Positions 27,508-36,539 of a DNA stretch of 64,000 bases are shown piece by piece. The notes below the pieces were generated by a model, which was not told where the DNA came from, ran no database searches, and saw only the letters and a list, made by a program, of their open reading frames with translations. Made by a program: the position numbers and the translations under genes. The stretch comes from Bacteroidetes bacterium 43-93 (GTDB taxonomy: Bacteria > Bacteroidota > Bacteroidia > Chitinophagales > Chitinophagaceae): assembly GCA_001897855.1 (NCBI GenBank), contig MKUO01000001.1, forward strand, positions 682,001-746,000, read 5' to 3'. The stretch's first letter is position 1; each line of letters begins with the position of its first letter.

Positions 27508-28269
27508 ATGGATATTCTGCAATCTCTGGATAAAAATAAAATGCCCAAACACATTGCCATTATTATGGATGGCAACGGACGCTGGGCTAAAGAACAAGGT
27601 CAGGACAGGCTGTACGGCCATTATGAAGGTGTACGCAGTGTCAGGGATATTGTTGATGCCTGCGGAGAATTGGGAATATCATACCTTACTTTATATGCCT
27701 TCTCTACCGAGAACTGGAATCGCCCAAAAGAGGAAGTGGATGCCCTTATGGAATTGCTTGTAAATACTATAAGGAAAGAGGCCGATGAGCTGATGAAAAA
27801 TAATGTGCGTATGCATGTTATCGGCGATTTTAAGAGCCTGCCCGCCATTTGCCAAAAAGAGCTATCTGAAGCGATGGATATGATGGCCAATAATACAGGT
27901 CTTAATTTGGTATTGGCTTTAAGCTACAGCTCCCGTTGGGAGATCGTAGATGCTGCCAAAAAAATGGTAGTGGATGCACTGGCCGGTAAACTAAAGCCGG
28001 AAGACATCGATGACAAAGTTTTTCATAATTATTTAAATACCGCTTCTTTCCCTGATCCTGAATTGATGATACGTACGAGTGGGGAGTACAGGATCAGTAA
28101 TTATTTGTTGTACCAGCTTGCCTATGCCGAATTGTATTTTACACCGGTGCACTGGCCTGCGTTCAGAAGACAAAATTTGTACGAAGCAATACTCAATTAT
28201 CAGCAACGTGAGCGCCGTTTCGGTAAAACAAGTGAACAAATCCAAACGAATACTACCCAGCATGTTTAA
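27508..28269 (+). CDS. uppS: Isoprenyl transferase (undecaprenyl diphosphate synthase)
   Basis: 253 residues of the cis-prenyltransferase family, which makes undecaprenyl diphosphate, the lipid carrier for peptidoglycan and O-antigen. The catalytic block IAIIMDGNGRWAKEQG contains the Asp (residue 21) that binds the diphosphate. Later come YLTLYAFSTENWNRP and the C-terminal RTSGEYRISNYLLYQLAYAELYF. The start at 27508 is the first ATG that gives the family N-terminus; an upstream TTG-type extension has no homology. Its end overlaps the bamA start by eight bases. Confidence 0.95.
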   Translation: MDILQSLDKNKMPKHIAIIMDGNGRWAKEQGQDRLYGHYEGVRSVRDIVDACGELGISYLTLYAFSTENWNRPKEEVDALMELLVNTIRKEADELMKNNVRMHVIGDFKSLPAICQKELSEAMDMMANNTGLNLVLALSYSSRWEIVDAAKKMVVDALAGKLKPEDIDDKVFHNYLNTASFPDPELMIRTSGEYRISNYLLYQLAYAELYFTPVHWPAFRRQNLYEAILNYQQRERRFGKTSEQIQTNTTQHV

Positions 28270-30958
28270 AGCATTAATGCGCAACTTTTTTTTACCAGCA
28301 TGCCTGTTAATGGCAGGTGCATATAATGTACATGCACAGATAGCTATGCCCGGCGACTCCAGTTCGCACATGGGCGGGCTTCAGTCGGCTATGGCACCTC
28401 AGTCTATGCCCGATGCCCCTAAGCAATATGAAATTGCCGGTGTTACCGTTAGCGGTACCAAATACCTTGATGAAGACCTTTTGATAGCCGTTACAGGTCT
28501 GAATGTTGGCACAAAGATCAAATTGCCTAATGACGATGCTATTGCGAAAGCTATACGCAACCTATGGAAGCAGGAATTGTTTTCAGACGTTAGTATATCT
28601 GTAACAAAGATCATTAGTTCTAAGGTGTTTCTTGATATTAAAGTAGAGGAACGTCCACGCCTTGCCCGCTACAATTTCAAAGGCATCAAAAAAAGTGAAG
28701 CCCAGGAACTGAAAGAAAAAACCGGGTTAGTTAAAGGTAGGGTAGTTACGGAAGCTACTAAAAAAGAAACGATCGTTCGTATTAAGAAGTTCTTTGCAGA
28801 TAAGGGTTATGGAGAGGTATCTGTTAAGGTTGCAGAACGCATAGATACCGGCGCCGTGAATTCTATCGTCCTGACTTTTGATATTAATAAAGGAAACAAA
28901 ACGCATATCAACCAGGTGAATATTGCCGGTAACGATCATGCTCCTGAAAATAAACTGAAGCATACGTTAAAGTCAACAAAGGAAATGGCGCGTATTTCTT
29001 TGTATCCTGCCGATGAAGTTACTTTATATGATAAGGAAGAGCGCTCCTTTAGCAATTACCTGAAAGAGTTTAACTTCTTATCAGTATCTAAAACGCTGGA
29101 AGCGCTCAACCCATATTTCAGGCCAAGTTTCTTCAGCTCATCCAAATTCAATCAAAAGAAGTTTGAAGACGACAAGCTGGCGTTGGTAGAGTATTATAAT
29201 TCTTTAGGCTATCGCGATGCCTCTATTGAGAAGGACACTGTTTATACAGTAGATAATGGCAATGTGAATGTAGAGATAAAGGTGAAGGAAGGACACAAAT
29301 ATTATTTTGGCGATATTGAATGGAAGGGTAATACCAAGTACACCAGCGAGTTCCTTTCTAAGGTACTTAATATCAAAAAAGGTGATGTGTACAATCAGCA
29401 GTTGTTAGACACGCGCCTGGGTAAGGCGTTAAGTCCTGACGGTGGCGATGATATAGGCAGCCTATATATGGATGATGGATACCTGTTCTTTAATGTAGAT
29501 CCGGTAGAAACATCTATCATAGGTGATACGATCAATTACGAAATGCACATCACAGAAGGGCCCCAGGCTACTATCCGTAATGTAAACATTGCCGGTAACG
29601 ACCGTACGAATGAGCATGTAATACGCAGGGAACTACGCACACTGCCGGGCAACAAATTCAGCCGTGCAGACCTGATACGCTCCAACAGGGAAATAGCAAA
29701 CCTGGGCTTCTTCGACCAGGAAAAAATAGGTATTCAACCTCGTCCTAATCCGGAAGATGGTACTGTTGATATAGATTATACCCTGGTTGAAAAGTCAAGC
29801 GACCAGTTACAATTGTCTGCCGGTTTCGGTGGTGGTATCAGCTTCTATGGTAATATCGGTATTGTATTCAGCAACTTCTCTTTGCGTAATATCTTCAAGC
29901 CTAAGTTCTGGGATCCGCTGCCAGTGGGCGATGGTCAGAGGCTTTCACTCAACTACCAGTCAAACGGTAAATATTATAACTCTGTAAACTTCGCATTCAC
30001 GGAACCATGGCTGGGCGGTAAAAAGCCTAACGCGCTTACTACCAGCCTCATCTATAGCCGCTATTCAGGTGTTACAACTCCATTCCCGGCAGATTCTTCC
30101 TACATCCGTGCGTTTGGTGGTGGTGTGTCTATCAGCAAGCGTATCAAATGGCCTGATGATAACTTCGTATTCACCTACGGTATCAACTATCAGAATTATA
30201 AGTTGAAAGATTATTCCCTTGTATTGGACGAGAATAATCAGCCATTTAATAATGGCTTTAGCAACAACTTATATGCTAAATTGGTGTTGGCACGTTACTC
30301 CGTGGATAAGCCATTATATCCTACAAGTGGTTCTAATATCAGTTTTACTTTCCAGTTTACACCTCCTTATAGTAGCCTTTCAGGGAAAAACCTCGCAAAT
30401 GAGACACCTGCTGAAAAATATAAATGGATAGAATACCACAAATACCGTTTCACAGCAGAATGGTATCAGAAGATTACCGGTAATTTCGTATTCAAGTTTG
30501 CCACTAAATATGGCTTCCTCGGCTATTACAATCCTGATATCGGATATTCACCGTTCGAGCGGTTCCAGCTTGGTGGTGATGGTCTGTCAGGTCGTAACTT
30601 CTTCATTGGTAAGGATATCATAGCCCAGCGTGGTTATAAAAATCCATACCAGACCAATGCCGTGATCTTTAATAAATACACTGCAGAGGTGCGCTATCCA
30701 TTCTCTTTAAGCCCTACATCTACCATTTATGGTTTAATGTTTGTGGAAGCTGCTAATGCATGGAATTCGTTTAATACCTACAATCCATTCTCATTAAACC
30801 GAGCTGCCGGTGTGGGCGTAAGGGTATTCCTGCCAATGTTTGGTTTACTGGGGCTTGACTATGGCGTAGGTTTTGATAACTATTCCAAAGCTACAGGTAA
30901 TACCAAATTGGGTAATATTTCAGCCTTTACCTTTATGCTTGGTTTTGAACCGGATTGA
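28262..30958 (+). CDS. bamA: Outer membrane protein assembly factor BamA
   Basis: 898 residues from the ATG at 28262, central component of the outer-membrane beta-barrel assembly machine. A signal peptide (PACLLMAGAYNVHAQ) and a short linker precede five POTRA domains, seen as repeats opening with YEIAGVTVSGTKYLDEDLL, YNFKGIKKSEAQELK, THINQVNIAGNDHAPE, YYFGDIEWKGNTKYT and ATIRNVNIAGNDRTNE. The Omp85 barrel starts near residue 560 and includes YSPFERFQLGGDGLSGRN and the family-typical C-terminal strands. It overlaps uppS by eight bases and precedes two OmpH chaperone genes, a common order in Bacteroidota. Confidence 0.95.
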   Translation: MFKALMRNFFLPACLLMAGAYNVHAQIAMPGDSSSHMGGLQSAMAPQSMPDAPKQYEIAGVTVSGTKYLDEDLLIAVTGLNVGTKIKLPNDDAIAKAIRNLWKQELFSDVSISVTKIISSKVFLDIKVEERPRLARYNFKGIKKSEAQELKEKTGLVKGRVVTEATKKETIVRIKKFFADKGYGEVSVKVAERIDTGAVNSIVLTFDINKGNKTHINQVNIAGNDHAPENKLKHTLKSTKEMARISLYPADEVTLYDKEERSFSNYLKEFNFLSVSKTLEALNPYFRPSFFSSSKFNQKKFEDDKLALVEYYNSLGYRDASIEKDTVYTVDNGNVNVEIKVKEGHKYYFGDIEWKGNTKYTSEFLSKVLNIKKGDVYNQQLLDTRLGKALSPDGGDDIGSLYMDDGYLFFNVDPVETSIIGDTINYEMHITEGPQATIRNVNIAGNDRTNEHVIRRELRTLPGNKFSRADLIRSNREIANLGFFDQEKIGIQPRPNPEDGTVDIDYTLVEKSSDQLQLSAGFGGGISFYGNIGIVFSNFSLRNIFKPKFWDPLPVGDGQRLSLNYQSNGKYYNSVNFAFTEPWLGGKKPNALTTSLIYSRYSGVTTPFPADSSYIRAFGGGVSISKRIKWPDDNFVFTYGINYQNYKLKDYSLVLDENNQPFNNGFSNNLYAKLVLARYSVDKPLYPTSGSNISFTFQFTPPYSSLSGKNLANETPAEKYKWIEYHKYRFTAEWYQKITGNFVFKFATKYGFLGYYNPDIGYSPFERFQLGGDGLSGRNFFIGKDIIAQRGYKNPYQTNAVIFNKYTAEVRYPFSLSPTSTIYGLMFVEAANAWNSFNTYNPFSLNRAAGVGVRVFLPMFGLLGLDYGVGFDNYSKATGNTKLGNISAFTFMLGFEPD

Positions 30959-31004
30959 TGTTAATTATAAAAATGATCAGTTAATTGATAAACCTTTTAA
31001 GTGT

Positions 31005-31520
31005 ATGAAAAAAATAGTTGTAAGTCTGCTGCTTTTGATGGCTGTTGGTTTTTCAGCGAATGCGCAGCGTTATTGCATTATAGATTCCAAATACATCCTC
31101 GACAGGATGGTGGATTATAAAGATGCCCAGACAAGGCTCGACCAGATGTCTAAAACCTGGCAAACGGAAATTGACACCCGTATGCAGGAGGTCGACAGGA
31201 TGTACAAGTCTTACGAAGCAGAAAGGGCTATGCTCTCTGACGATATGAGAAAAAAACGGGAAGATGAGATCATGCAGAAGGAGAAGGCCGCGAAAGATCT
31301 TCAAAAGCAACGTTTTGGTTATGAAGGCGACCTGTTCAAAGAACGCCAGAAGCTGGTAAAACCTATCCAGGATAAAGTATATAATGCAGTACAGAAGTTT
31401 GCCCAAACGAAGAGCTATGATGCTGTTTTGGACAAAGCGGGTGGTGTTACGCTCTTTTATGCTGATCCTAAGCTGGATAAAAGCGAAGACGTGTTAAAAT
31501 TACTTGGAATAAACAAATAA
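31005..31520 (+). CDS. OmpH/Skp family periplasmic chaperone, copy 1
   Basis: 171 residues with a signal peptide ending near SANAQ. The mature chain begins RYCIIDSKYILDRMVDY and has a long charged helical hairpin (about 50-130, rich in Lys, Glu, Gln, Arg) that forms the tentacles of Skp. Skp holds unfolded outer-membrane proteins for delivery to BamA. The start is the ATG at 31005; the frame extends upstream into bamA without homology. It lies directly after bamA and is followed by a second copy. Confidence 0.92.
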   Translation: MKKIVVSLLLLMAVGFSANAQRYCIIDSKYILDRMVDYKDAQTRLDQMSKTWQTEIDTRMQEVDRMYKSYEAERAMLSDDMRKKREDEIMQKEKAAKDLQKQRFGYEGDLFKERQKLVKPIQDKVYNAVQKFAQTKSYDAVLDKAGGVTLFYADPKLDKSEDVLKLLGINK

Positions 31521-31575
31521 TGGCATTTACTTTGCACGCACAAAATATAGTTTAAAGCATATATTAATATAAACA

Positions 31576-32079
31576 ATGAAAAAATTAGTATTATTCCTTG
31601 CCTGCGGATTATTTATTACCAATATGGCTTTCGCGCAAACGAAGTTTGGCCACATCAACTCCCAGGAGCTATTGAACGTTATGCCTGAAATGACCAAAGC
31701 AAACACAGACCTGGATGCCTATACCAAAACATTCCAGGATCAGTTGCAAAGCATGAGCGCTGAATACGAAAAGAAAGTGAAAGAATACCAGGCCGGTGAT
31801 AAAACTATGACCGATGCTGTAAGGGAAGTGAAGGAAAAGGAAATAAGGGATTTGCAAGCCCGTATAGAAAGCACTAACCAAAGTGCACAGGATAAGGTGC
31901 AAACCAAAAGGAAAGAACTGCTGCAACCAATCCTTGACAAAGCTGAAAAAGCTATCAAAGATGTTGCTAAAGAAAAAGGATATGATTACGTGTTTGATAC
32001 AAGCACCGGTGCAGTACTGGTAACCAAAGATGCTGATAACCTGTTGCCGCTTGTAAAAACTAAGCTGGGTATCAAATAA
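31576..32079 (+). CDS. OmpH/Skp family periplasmic chaperone, copy 2
   Basis: 167 residues, paralogous to the preceding gene. The signal peptide ends at AFAQ; the mature chain begins KFGHINSQELLNVMPEM. A coiled-coil region spans about 40-120, and the C-terminal globular part reads KGYDYVFDTSTGAVLVTKDADNLL. Tandem ompH copies behind bamA are usual in this phylum. The two differ in surface charge, so they may serve different clients. Confidence 0.92.
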   Translation: MKKLVLFLACGLFITNMAFAQTKFGHINSQELLNVMPEMTKANTDLDAYTKTFQDQLQSMSAEYEKKVKEYQAGDKTMTDAVREVKEKEIRDLQARIESTNQSAQDKVQTKRKELLQPILDKAEKAIKDVAKEKGYDYVFDTSTGAVLVTKDADNLLPLVKTKLGIK

Positions 32080-32100
32080 TCTTAACTTCTTAATACAGTA

Positions 32101-32134
32101 AAAAGGCGTTCATCATGAACGCCTTTTTCTTTTT
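32101..32134. terminator. Bidirectional terminator after the second ompH gene
   Basis: Hairpin GGCGTTC-ATCAT-GAACGCC (32105-32123), with AAAA before and TTTTTCTTTTTC after. It ends the uppS-bamA-ompH operon and, read from the other side, the DUF1684 gene. Confidence 0.88.
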
Positions 32135-32737
32135 CTATTCATGTTCTTTGTCGTATAGCTTTTCCCCGACTCTGACAGCCACTTTCAGGCGGTTTTCTAC
32201 CGGTGGAATTGGGCAGTTGTAACCATCCGCGTATGCGCAGTATGGATTGTAGCATTTGTTAAAGTCGATGACCAGCTTCCCCTGATGTATATCCCTGGTT
32301 GAAAGGTCCAGGTAACGTCCGCCACCGTATGTTTCTTCGTATGTGGTAAGGTCTGTAAATGGTATAAAAAGATGGTCTTTATACTTTGGGTCTTCCAGCA
32401 GTTTCAGGTTTTGAAATATCTGCAGTGTTAGTGTGGTATCATGTATTTTAAAGCTAATTATACCATATTGTTTAAACGTCTTTGTTTTGCCGCTATGGGT
32501 GGGCATTTCAAATGGTTTGCTGCCTGGCGTCAGCTTTATTTCGGCTGTTATTCTATATTGTATATCCGTTTGATAAAATCGCAGATACGCAGTATCATCA
32601 CCTTTTAGCGGGCTCCTTTCTTCTGTAATAAATTCGTTCTTGTACTGTCGGCGGTGAGCTGCAATGCTGTCGTTATATGTTTGTGCGCCCGTGGATATAG
32701 ACAACAGGCTAAGTGCAATTAGCAGTGAATATTTCAT
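32135..32737 (-). CDS. DUF1684 domain-containing secreted protein
   Basis: 200 residues with a signal peptide (IALSLLSISTGAQ). The family hallmark YLDLSTRDIHQGKLVIDFN followed by YNPYCAYADGYNCPIPPVEN (about residues 160-179) is complete, including the Cys pair. Many bacteria, including Bacteroidota, have such proteins; biochemical role unknown. It lies downstream of rpoD but behind that gene's terminator. Confidence 0.85.
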   Translation of the reverse strand: MKYSLLIALSLLSISTGAQTYNDSIAAHRRQYKNEFITEERSPLKGDDTAYLRFYQTDIQYRITAEIKLTPGSKPFEMPTHSGKTKTFKQYGIISFKIHDTTLTLQIFQNLKLLEDPKYKDHLFIPFTDLTTYEETYGGGRYLDLSTRDIHQGKLVIDFNKCYNPYCAYADGYNCPIPPVENRLKVAVRVGEKLYDKEHE

Positions 32738-32768
32738 AAAAAAACTCCGTACCGGTGAAGGTACGGAG
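32738..32768 (-). terminator. Terminator downstream of rpoD
   Basis: Minus-strand hairpin of 9-bp arms CTCCGTACC / GGTACGGAG (32745-32768) with a six-base loop, followed by seven T on that strand. It stands between rpoD and the DUF1684 gene. Confidence 0.88.
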
Positions 32769-32789
32769 CTCTATAAAGAATTGTAAAAA

Positions 32790-33659
32790 TTAATTGCCTA
32801 AATAAGATTTTAATAATTGACAACGTGTTGCAGTACGTAATTTAGTAATAGCCTTGTCTTTGATCTGGCGTACGCGTTCGCGTGTCAGGGAGAATTTCTC
32901 GCCTATGTCTTCCAGGCTCATTGGATGCTCTACACCAATGCCAAAGTATAGTTTTATAACGTCGCGCTGGCGGTCTGTAAGCGTGCTCAGAGAGCGTTCT
33001 ATTTCGCAGCGAAGAGAATCATAATGTTCCAGTTCAGAGTCTGCAGATTCAGAATTTGGATTCTCCAGCACATCCAGCAAGGTGTTATCTTCACTGTCAA
33101 CAAACGGCGCATCTACAGATACGTGGCGTGCAGCTACGCCCAAAGTAGTTTCTACTTCTTCGGTACCAATATCCAGTAATTCTGCTAATTCTTCAGTTGA
33201 TGGTTCCCGTTCAAATTCCTGTTCCAGTTGAGAGTAGGCTTTGCTTATTTTATTAGATAAGCCTACTTTGTTCAGAGGCAGCCTCACAATACGTGATTGC
33301 TCTGCCAATGCCTGTAAGATCGATTGCCTGATCCACCATACCGCATAAGAAATGAATTTAAAACCGCGAGTTTCATCAAAACGTTGCGCCGCTTTGATAA
33401 GGCCGAGGTTTCCTTCATTAATAAGATCGCTCAGAGATAAGCCCTGGTTTTGATATTGTTTTGCAACAGATACCACGAAACGCAGATTGGCTTTGGTCAA
33501 TTTTTCCAGGGCGCGTTGATCACCCTGTTTGATTTTGATAGCTAACTGAACCTCTTCTTCGGGAGTAATCAGGTCTACCTTGCCGATCTCCTGCAGATAC
33601 TTCTCCAGGGATTGACTCTCACGATTGGTAATGGACTTCGTGATCTTTAGTTGACGCAT
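32790..33659 (-). CDS. rpoD: RNA polymerase primary sigma factor (RpoD/SigA family)
   Basis: 289 residues from [20 protein letters not shown], the exact style of the short primary sigma factor of Bacteroidota, which lacks the long region 1.1 of E. coli. Region 2 reads [20 protein letters not shown] and [20 protein letters not shown], with [20 protein letters not shown] for -7 element recognition. Region 4 holds [19 protein letters not shown] and the helix-turn-helix [19 protein letters not shown]. An ATG two codons upstream (33665) is a possible alternative. It has its own promoter and terminator. Confidence 0.95.
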   Translation of the reverse strand: MRQLKITKSITNRESQSLEKYLQEIGKVDLITPEEEVQLAIKIKQGDQRALEKLTKANLRFVVSVAKQYQNQGLSLSDLINEGNLGLIKAAQRFDETRGFKFISYAVWWIRQSILQALAEQSRIVRLPLNKVGLSNKISKAYSQLEQEFEREPSTEELAELLDIGTEEVETTLGVAARHVSVDAPFVDSEDNTLLDVLENPNSESADSELEHYDSLRCEIERSLSTLTDRQRDVIKLYFGIGVEHPMSLEDIGEKFSLTRERVRQIKDKAITKLRTATRCQLLKSYLGN

Positions 33660-33733
33660 TGACATAGGCGATGCATGTTTTTGTTAGAGAATAGAAAGGA
33701 GTTAATGAGCAATGAATTTTGACATTATAATGG

Positions 33734-33765
33734 CAAATCTAAGTGTGAGAGCAATTCAACCCAAA
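33734..33765 (-). promoter_or_regulatory. Canonical promoter of rpoD
   Basis: On the minus strand TTTG (33762-33765), a 20-base spacer and TAGATTTG (33734-33741) match the Bacteroidota consensus TTTG-N19/20-TAnnTTTG exactly. The leader to the ATG is about 70 bases. Confidence 0.8.
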
Positions 33766-33914
33766 TAAAATTTAAGGAAATCTTAACAGCAAAAATCAAA
33801 CCAAAAATCAATGCGCGATAAAAAAATACCTTTTTATTTCCAATAAAAATTTTGATTGTTCAATCCTTTTTCTATTATTGCACACCAAAGTTTATTACCA
33901 GAGCAATCGACACA

Positions 33915-34298
33915 ATGAGTAAGAAAAAGAATATGTATACAATGGAATTCCCGGTTAGATGTTCTCCATCCATACTGTACGAATTTCTATCTACCCCTGT
34001 AGGTTTACAGGAGTGGTTTGCAGACAAAGTGGATCAGAGAGACCATACCTTCTACTTTAGCTGGAACGGTGCAACCGATACTGCAGAAGTGGTAGAACAG
34101 CTGGAAAATGAGTTTGTTAAGTACCGCTGGGATTACTATGGTGATGACGAATTCTTCGAGTTCAGGATAGAGCAAAGCCCTATAACGAACGAAACTATCC
34201 TGAAGATCACAGACTTTGCTGATAAGACAGATATGAAAGACCAGGAGCGCCTTTGGAATACACAGGTGAGCGATCTGAAACATCGTATAGGTAGTTAA
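33915..34298 (+). CDS. START-like (SRPBCC) domain protein
   Basis: 127 residues of the SRPBCC/AHSA1-like fold. It begins YTMEFPVRCSPSILYEFLSTPVGLQEWFADKV, continues with a strand-rich middle (YFSWNGATDTAEVVEQ, FVKYRWDYYGDDEFFEFRIE) and ends in a long C-terminal helix. The fold binds hydrophobic ligands or acts as a cochaperone. The family is conserved across Bacteroidota; function not known. The start is the ATG at 33915; upstream TTG extension is intergenic. Confidence 0.82.
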   Translation: MSKKKNMYTMEFPVRCSPSILYEFLSTPVGLQEWFADKVDQRDHTFYFSWNGATDTAEVVEQLENEFVKYRWDYYGDDEFFEFRIEQSPITNETILKITDFADKTDMKDQERLWNTQVSDLKHRIGS

Positions 34299-34419
34299 GT
34301 ACTCTTTAAAATAATACAGTTGAAAGCTTGCACAGGCAGGCTTTTTCTGTTTGCATCAAAACGTTAATAGTTCGGCAATATCTGCTTTTGATAGCCGTTT
34401 TTATGTAGGTTTGCAATCA

Positions 34420-35892
34420 ATGAAAGGCTTGAAGATCAAAAAACTGGACCTCCTGATCCTGCGTAGCTTTATCGGGCCTTTTATAGTTACTTTCTTCGTT
34501 ACCCTTTTCGTGCTGGTGATGCAGTTTTTCTGGCTGTATATGGATGAGCTGATAGGTAAGGGTTTAGGCACATGGATGATCATCCAGTTGCTGTTTTACA
34601 TGTCTACTACGATGGTGCCGCTGGCGCTTCCCCTGGGTATCCTCCTGGCATCTATCATGACCTTTGGCGATATGGGTGAGAACTTTGAGCTCGTGGCTAT
34701 TAAATCCGGGGGTATATCCCTGCTGCGTTTTATGAGGCCCCTGCTTGTTTTCATCATCTTCATCAGCGGGTTTGCTTTTGTATTTAATAATAATGTGATT
34801 CCTTACTGCAACCTGAAAGCCTTGTCATTGCTATATGATCTGCGCAATTCCAAGCCCGCATTCAATATCAGGGCAGGACAGTTCAACCGGGATATCGATA
34901 ACTTCTCCATTCGCGTAGGGGAGAAGGATAAGGATGGTAGGACCATTCGCAACGTGATCATCTATGACCATTCAAGCGGAGGAACCAATGACAATGTAGT
35001 GCTGGCAAAGGAAGGAGAGATGCTGTCTACACCCGATAAGCACTATATGATATTTCGCCTGAAGGACGGATGGCGCTACCAGGAAGTAACCGATAACGGT
35101 AAAGGCAGTGTCAGCTATCAGCAATACAGGATGCACTTTAAAAAATGGGACAAAGTGTTTGACCTTTCTGCCTTCAAGGTAAACCGCACCAACGAAGACC
35201 TCTTTAAAGATGCTTACCAAATGATGGATGTACAGCAGTTGGGTGAGCGGATTGACAGCTTTAAGAAATACGAAAATCATCTTGCCAGCAATGTAGGGAT
35301 CTACCTGGGGCCTAGTAATATAGTGTTGGGTAACAAGGCCGACCGAAGGACTCTGGATAGTGTGCTGAAAATAACCCCTGCCAACAAGCTCAGCTATAAA
35401 AAGTCGTTTATAGAATGCCTGCCCGATGATATGAAGGGTAGAGTAGCGGAAGCTGCAGCCAATTATGCGCGTAACGGCAAAGGCCTGTTGGATATATCCT
35501 CTAACGACAGGGAACTGCAATACACCAATTACCTGCAGTTTATGGTAGAATGGCATCGTAAATTTACCCTGTCCTTTGCGTGTATACTTCTCTTTCTCAT
35601 AGGTGCACCGTTGGGTGCTATCATACGCAAAGGCGGGCTGGGTATGCCATTGGTAATAGCGGTTGGCTTCTTTGTTGTGTTCCACATCATTTCGGTAACA
35701 GGTGAGAAGCTCTCTAAAGCTGGCTCTGTACCATCGTGGATAGGTATGTGGATGGCCACTGCCATGTTGCTGCCTATAGCCTTCTTCCTGATAAACAGGG
35801 CGCGTAACGATGCCCAGATTTTCAACCGGGACTGGTACCTGAAACGCTGGGAAAGCATCAAGTTCTTTTTTACCCGTAAAAAAATCGCGTGA
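34420..35892 (+). CDS. LptF/LptG family LPS export permease
   Basis: 490 residues, membrane part of the LptBFG ABC transporter that extracts LPS from the inner membrane. The first helices contain KKLDLLILRSFIGPFIVTFF and MVPLALPLGILLASIMTFG with the conserved region ENFELVAIKSGGISLLR that contacts LptB. A large periplasmic beta-jellyroll domain runs from about 170 to 400, then the last three helices follow. A -7-like element TAGGTTTG (34406-34413) ends only six bases before the ATG. Downstream genes are a PAP2 phosphatase (GTGA overlap) and a GT39 enzyme. Confidence 0.9.
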   Translation: MKGLKIKKLDLLILRSFIGPFIVTFFVTLFVLVMQFFWLYMDELIGKGLGTWMIIQLLFYMSTTMVPLALPLGILLASIMTFGDMGENFELVAIKSGGISLLRFMRPLLVFIIFISGFAFVFNNNVIPYCNLKALSLLYDLRNSKPAFNIRAGQFNRDIDNFSIRVGEKDKDGRTIRNVIIYDHSSGGTNDNVVLAKEGEMLSTPDKHYMIFRLKDGWRYQEVTDNGKGSVSYQQYRMHFKKWDKVFDLSAFKVNRTNEDLFKDAYQMMDVQQLGERIDSFKKYENHLASNVGIYLGPSNIVLGNKADRRTLDSVLKITPANKLSYKKSFIECLPDDMKGRVAEAAANYARNGKGLLDISSNDRELQYTNYLQFMVEWHRKFTLSFACILLFLIGAPLGAIIRKGGLGMPLVIAVGFFVVFHIISVTGEKLSKAGSVPSWIGMWMATAMLLPIAFFLINRARNDAQIFNRDWYLKRWESIKFFFTRKKIA

Positions 35893-36533
35893 AGAAGCCT
35901 TATACCTCATATAATCTTTATTTTCTTGTTCCATTTCTTCTATGGTTAGTTGTTGGTGGTGTCATGCTGCTGATGTATGATAAGCAAATACTTTTCTCCA
36001 TGGTCAATACCCATTACAGCAGTTTAGCAGATGGGATAATGAGCACTGCCACCCAAATGGGAGAAGCTTCCTTCATTACTATAGTATTATTGCTGTTACT
36101 AAGCCTTCCATCGCTACGAAACTGGTGGTATTTTACCACCGCACTTATTGCCAACCTGCTACCGACTATCTTTACCCAGATGCTAAAGCACTGGGCAGAT
36201 GCACCCAGGCCCCTGAAGTACTTTAACGATGCTGCATGGATACATATACTACCCACATGGCAGCGCCTTACAGAGCACAGCTTTCCTTCGGGGCATACCT
36301 GTGGCGCATTTGGCATGTATTGCCTGTTATCTTGCCTGCTGAAGCCGGCGTATAAATATGTTGGTATCATCTTCTTTTGTCTTGCTATGCTGGTAGCTTA
36401 TTCACGTATGTATCTTGCAGCGCACTTCTTTGCAGATATATATGTGGGCAGCATTGTGGGCACAGCTGTTTCCATTGTAACTTTATGGCTGATGCGTAAG
36501 GCGCAGCCGTATTTTTTCAGAAAACAACCGTAA
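35889..36533 (+). CDS. PAP2 family membrane phosphatase
   Basis: 214 residues, GTG start overlapping the previous stop by four bases. Six hydrophobic helices carry the PAP2 catalytic motifs: KHWADAPRP (KxxxxxxRP, C1), HSFPSGHTCG (PSGH, C2) and SRMYLAAHFFADIY (SRxxxxxHxxxD, C3). Such enzymes dephosphorylate undecaprenyl diphosphate or lipid A, or add phosphate to lipid A. The context with an LPS exporter and an ArnT-like transferase favours lipid A or carrier-lipid metabolism. Confidence 0.9.
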   Translation: MKKPYTSYNLYFLVPFLLWLVVGGVMLLMYDKQILFSMVNTHYSSLADGIMSTATQMGEASFITIVLLLLLSLPSLRNWWYFTTALIANLLPTIFTQMLKHWADAPRPLKYFNDAAWIHILPTWQRLTEHSFPSGHTCGAFGMYCLLSCLLKPAYKYVGIIFFCLAMLVAYSRMYLAAHFFADIYVGSIVGTAVSIVTLWLMRKAQPYFFRKQP

Positions 36534-36539
36534 TACACC

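Noticed and set aside
28079-28261. Upstream extension of bamA into uppS
   Set aside because: A signal peptide follows the ATG at 28262, so residues before it would hide it.
34972-35934. Long open frame (320 codons) antisense to the lptF/G gene
   Set aside because: It lies entirely opposite a well-supported membrane protein gene and its product has no coherent domain; long shadows occur by codon bias.
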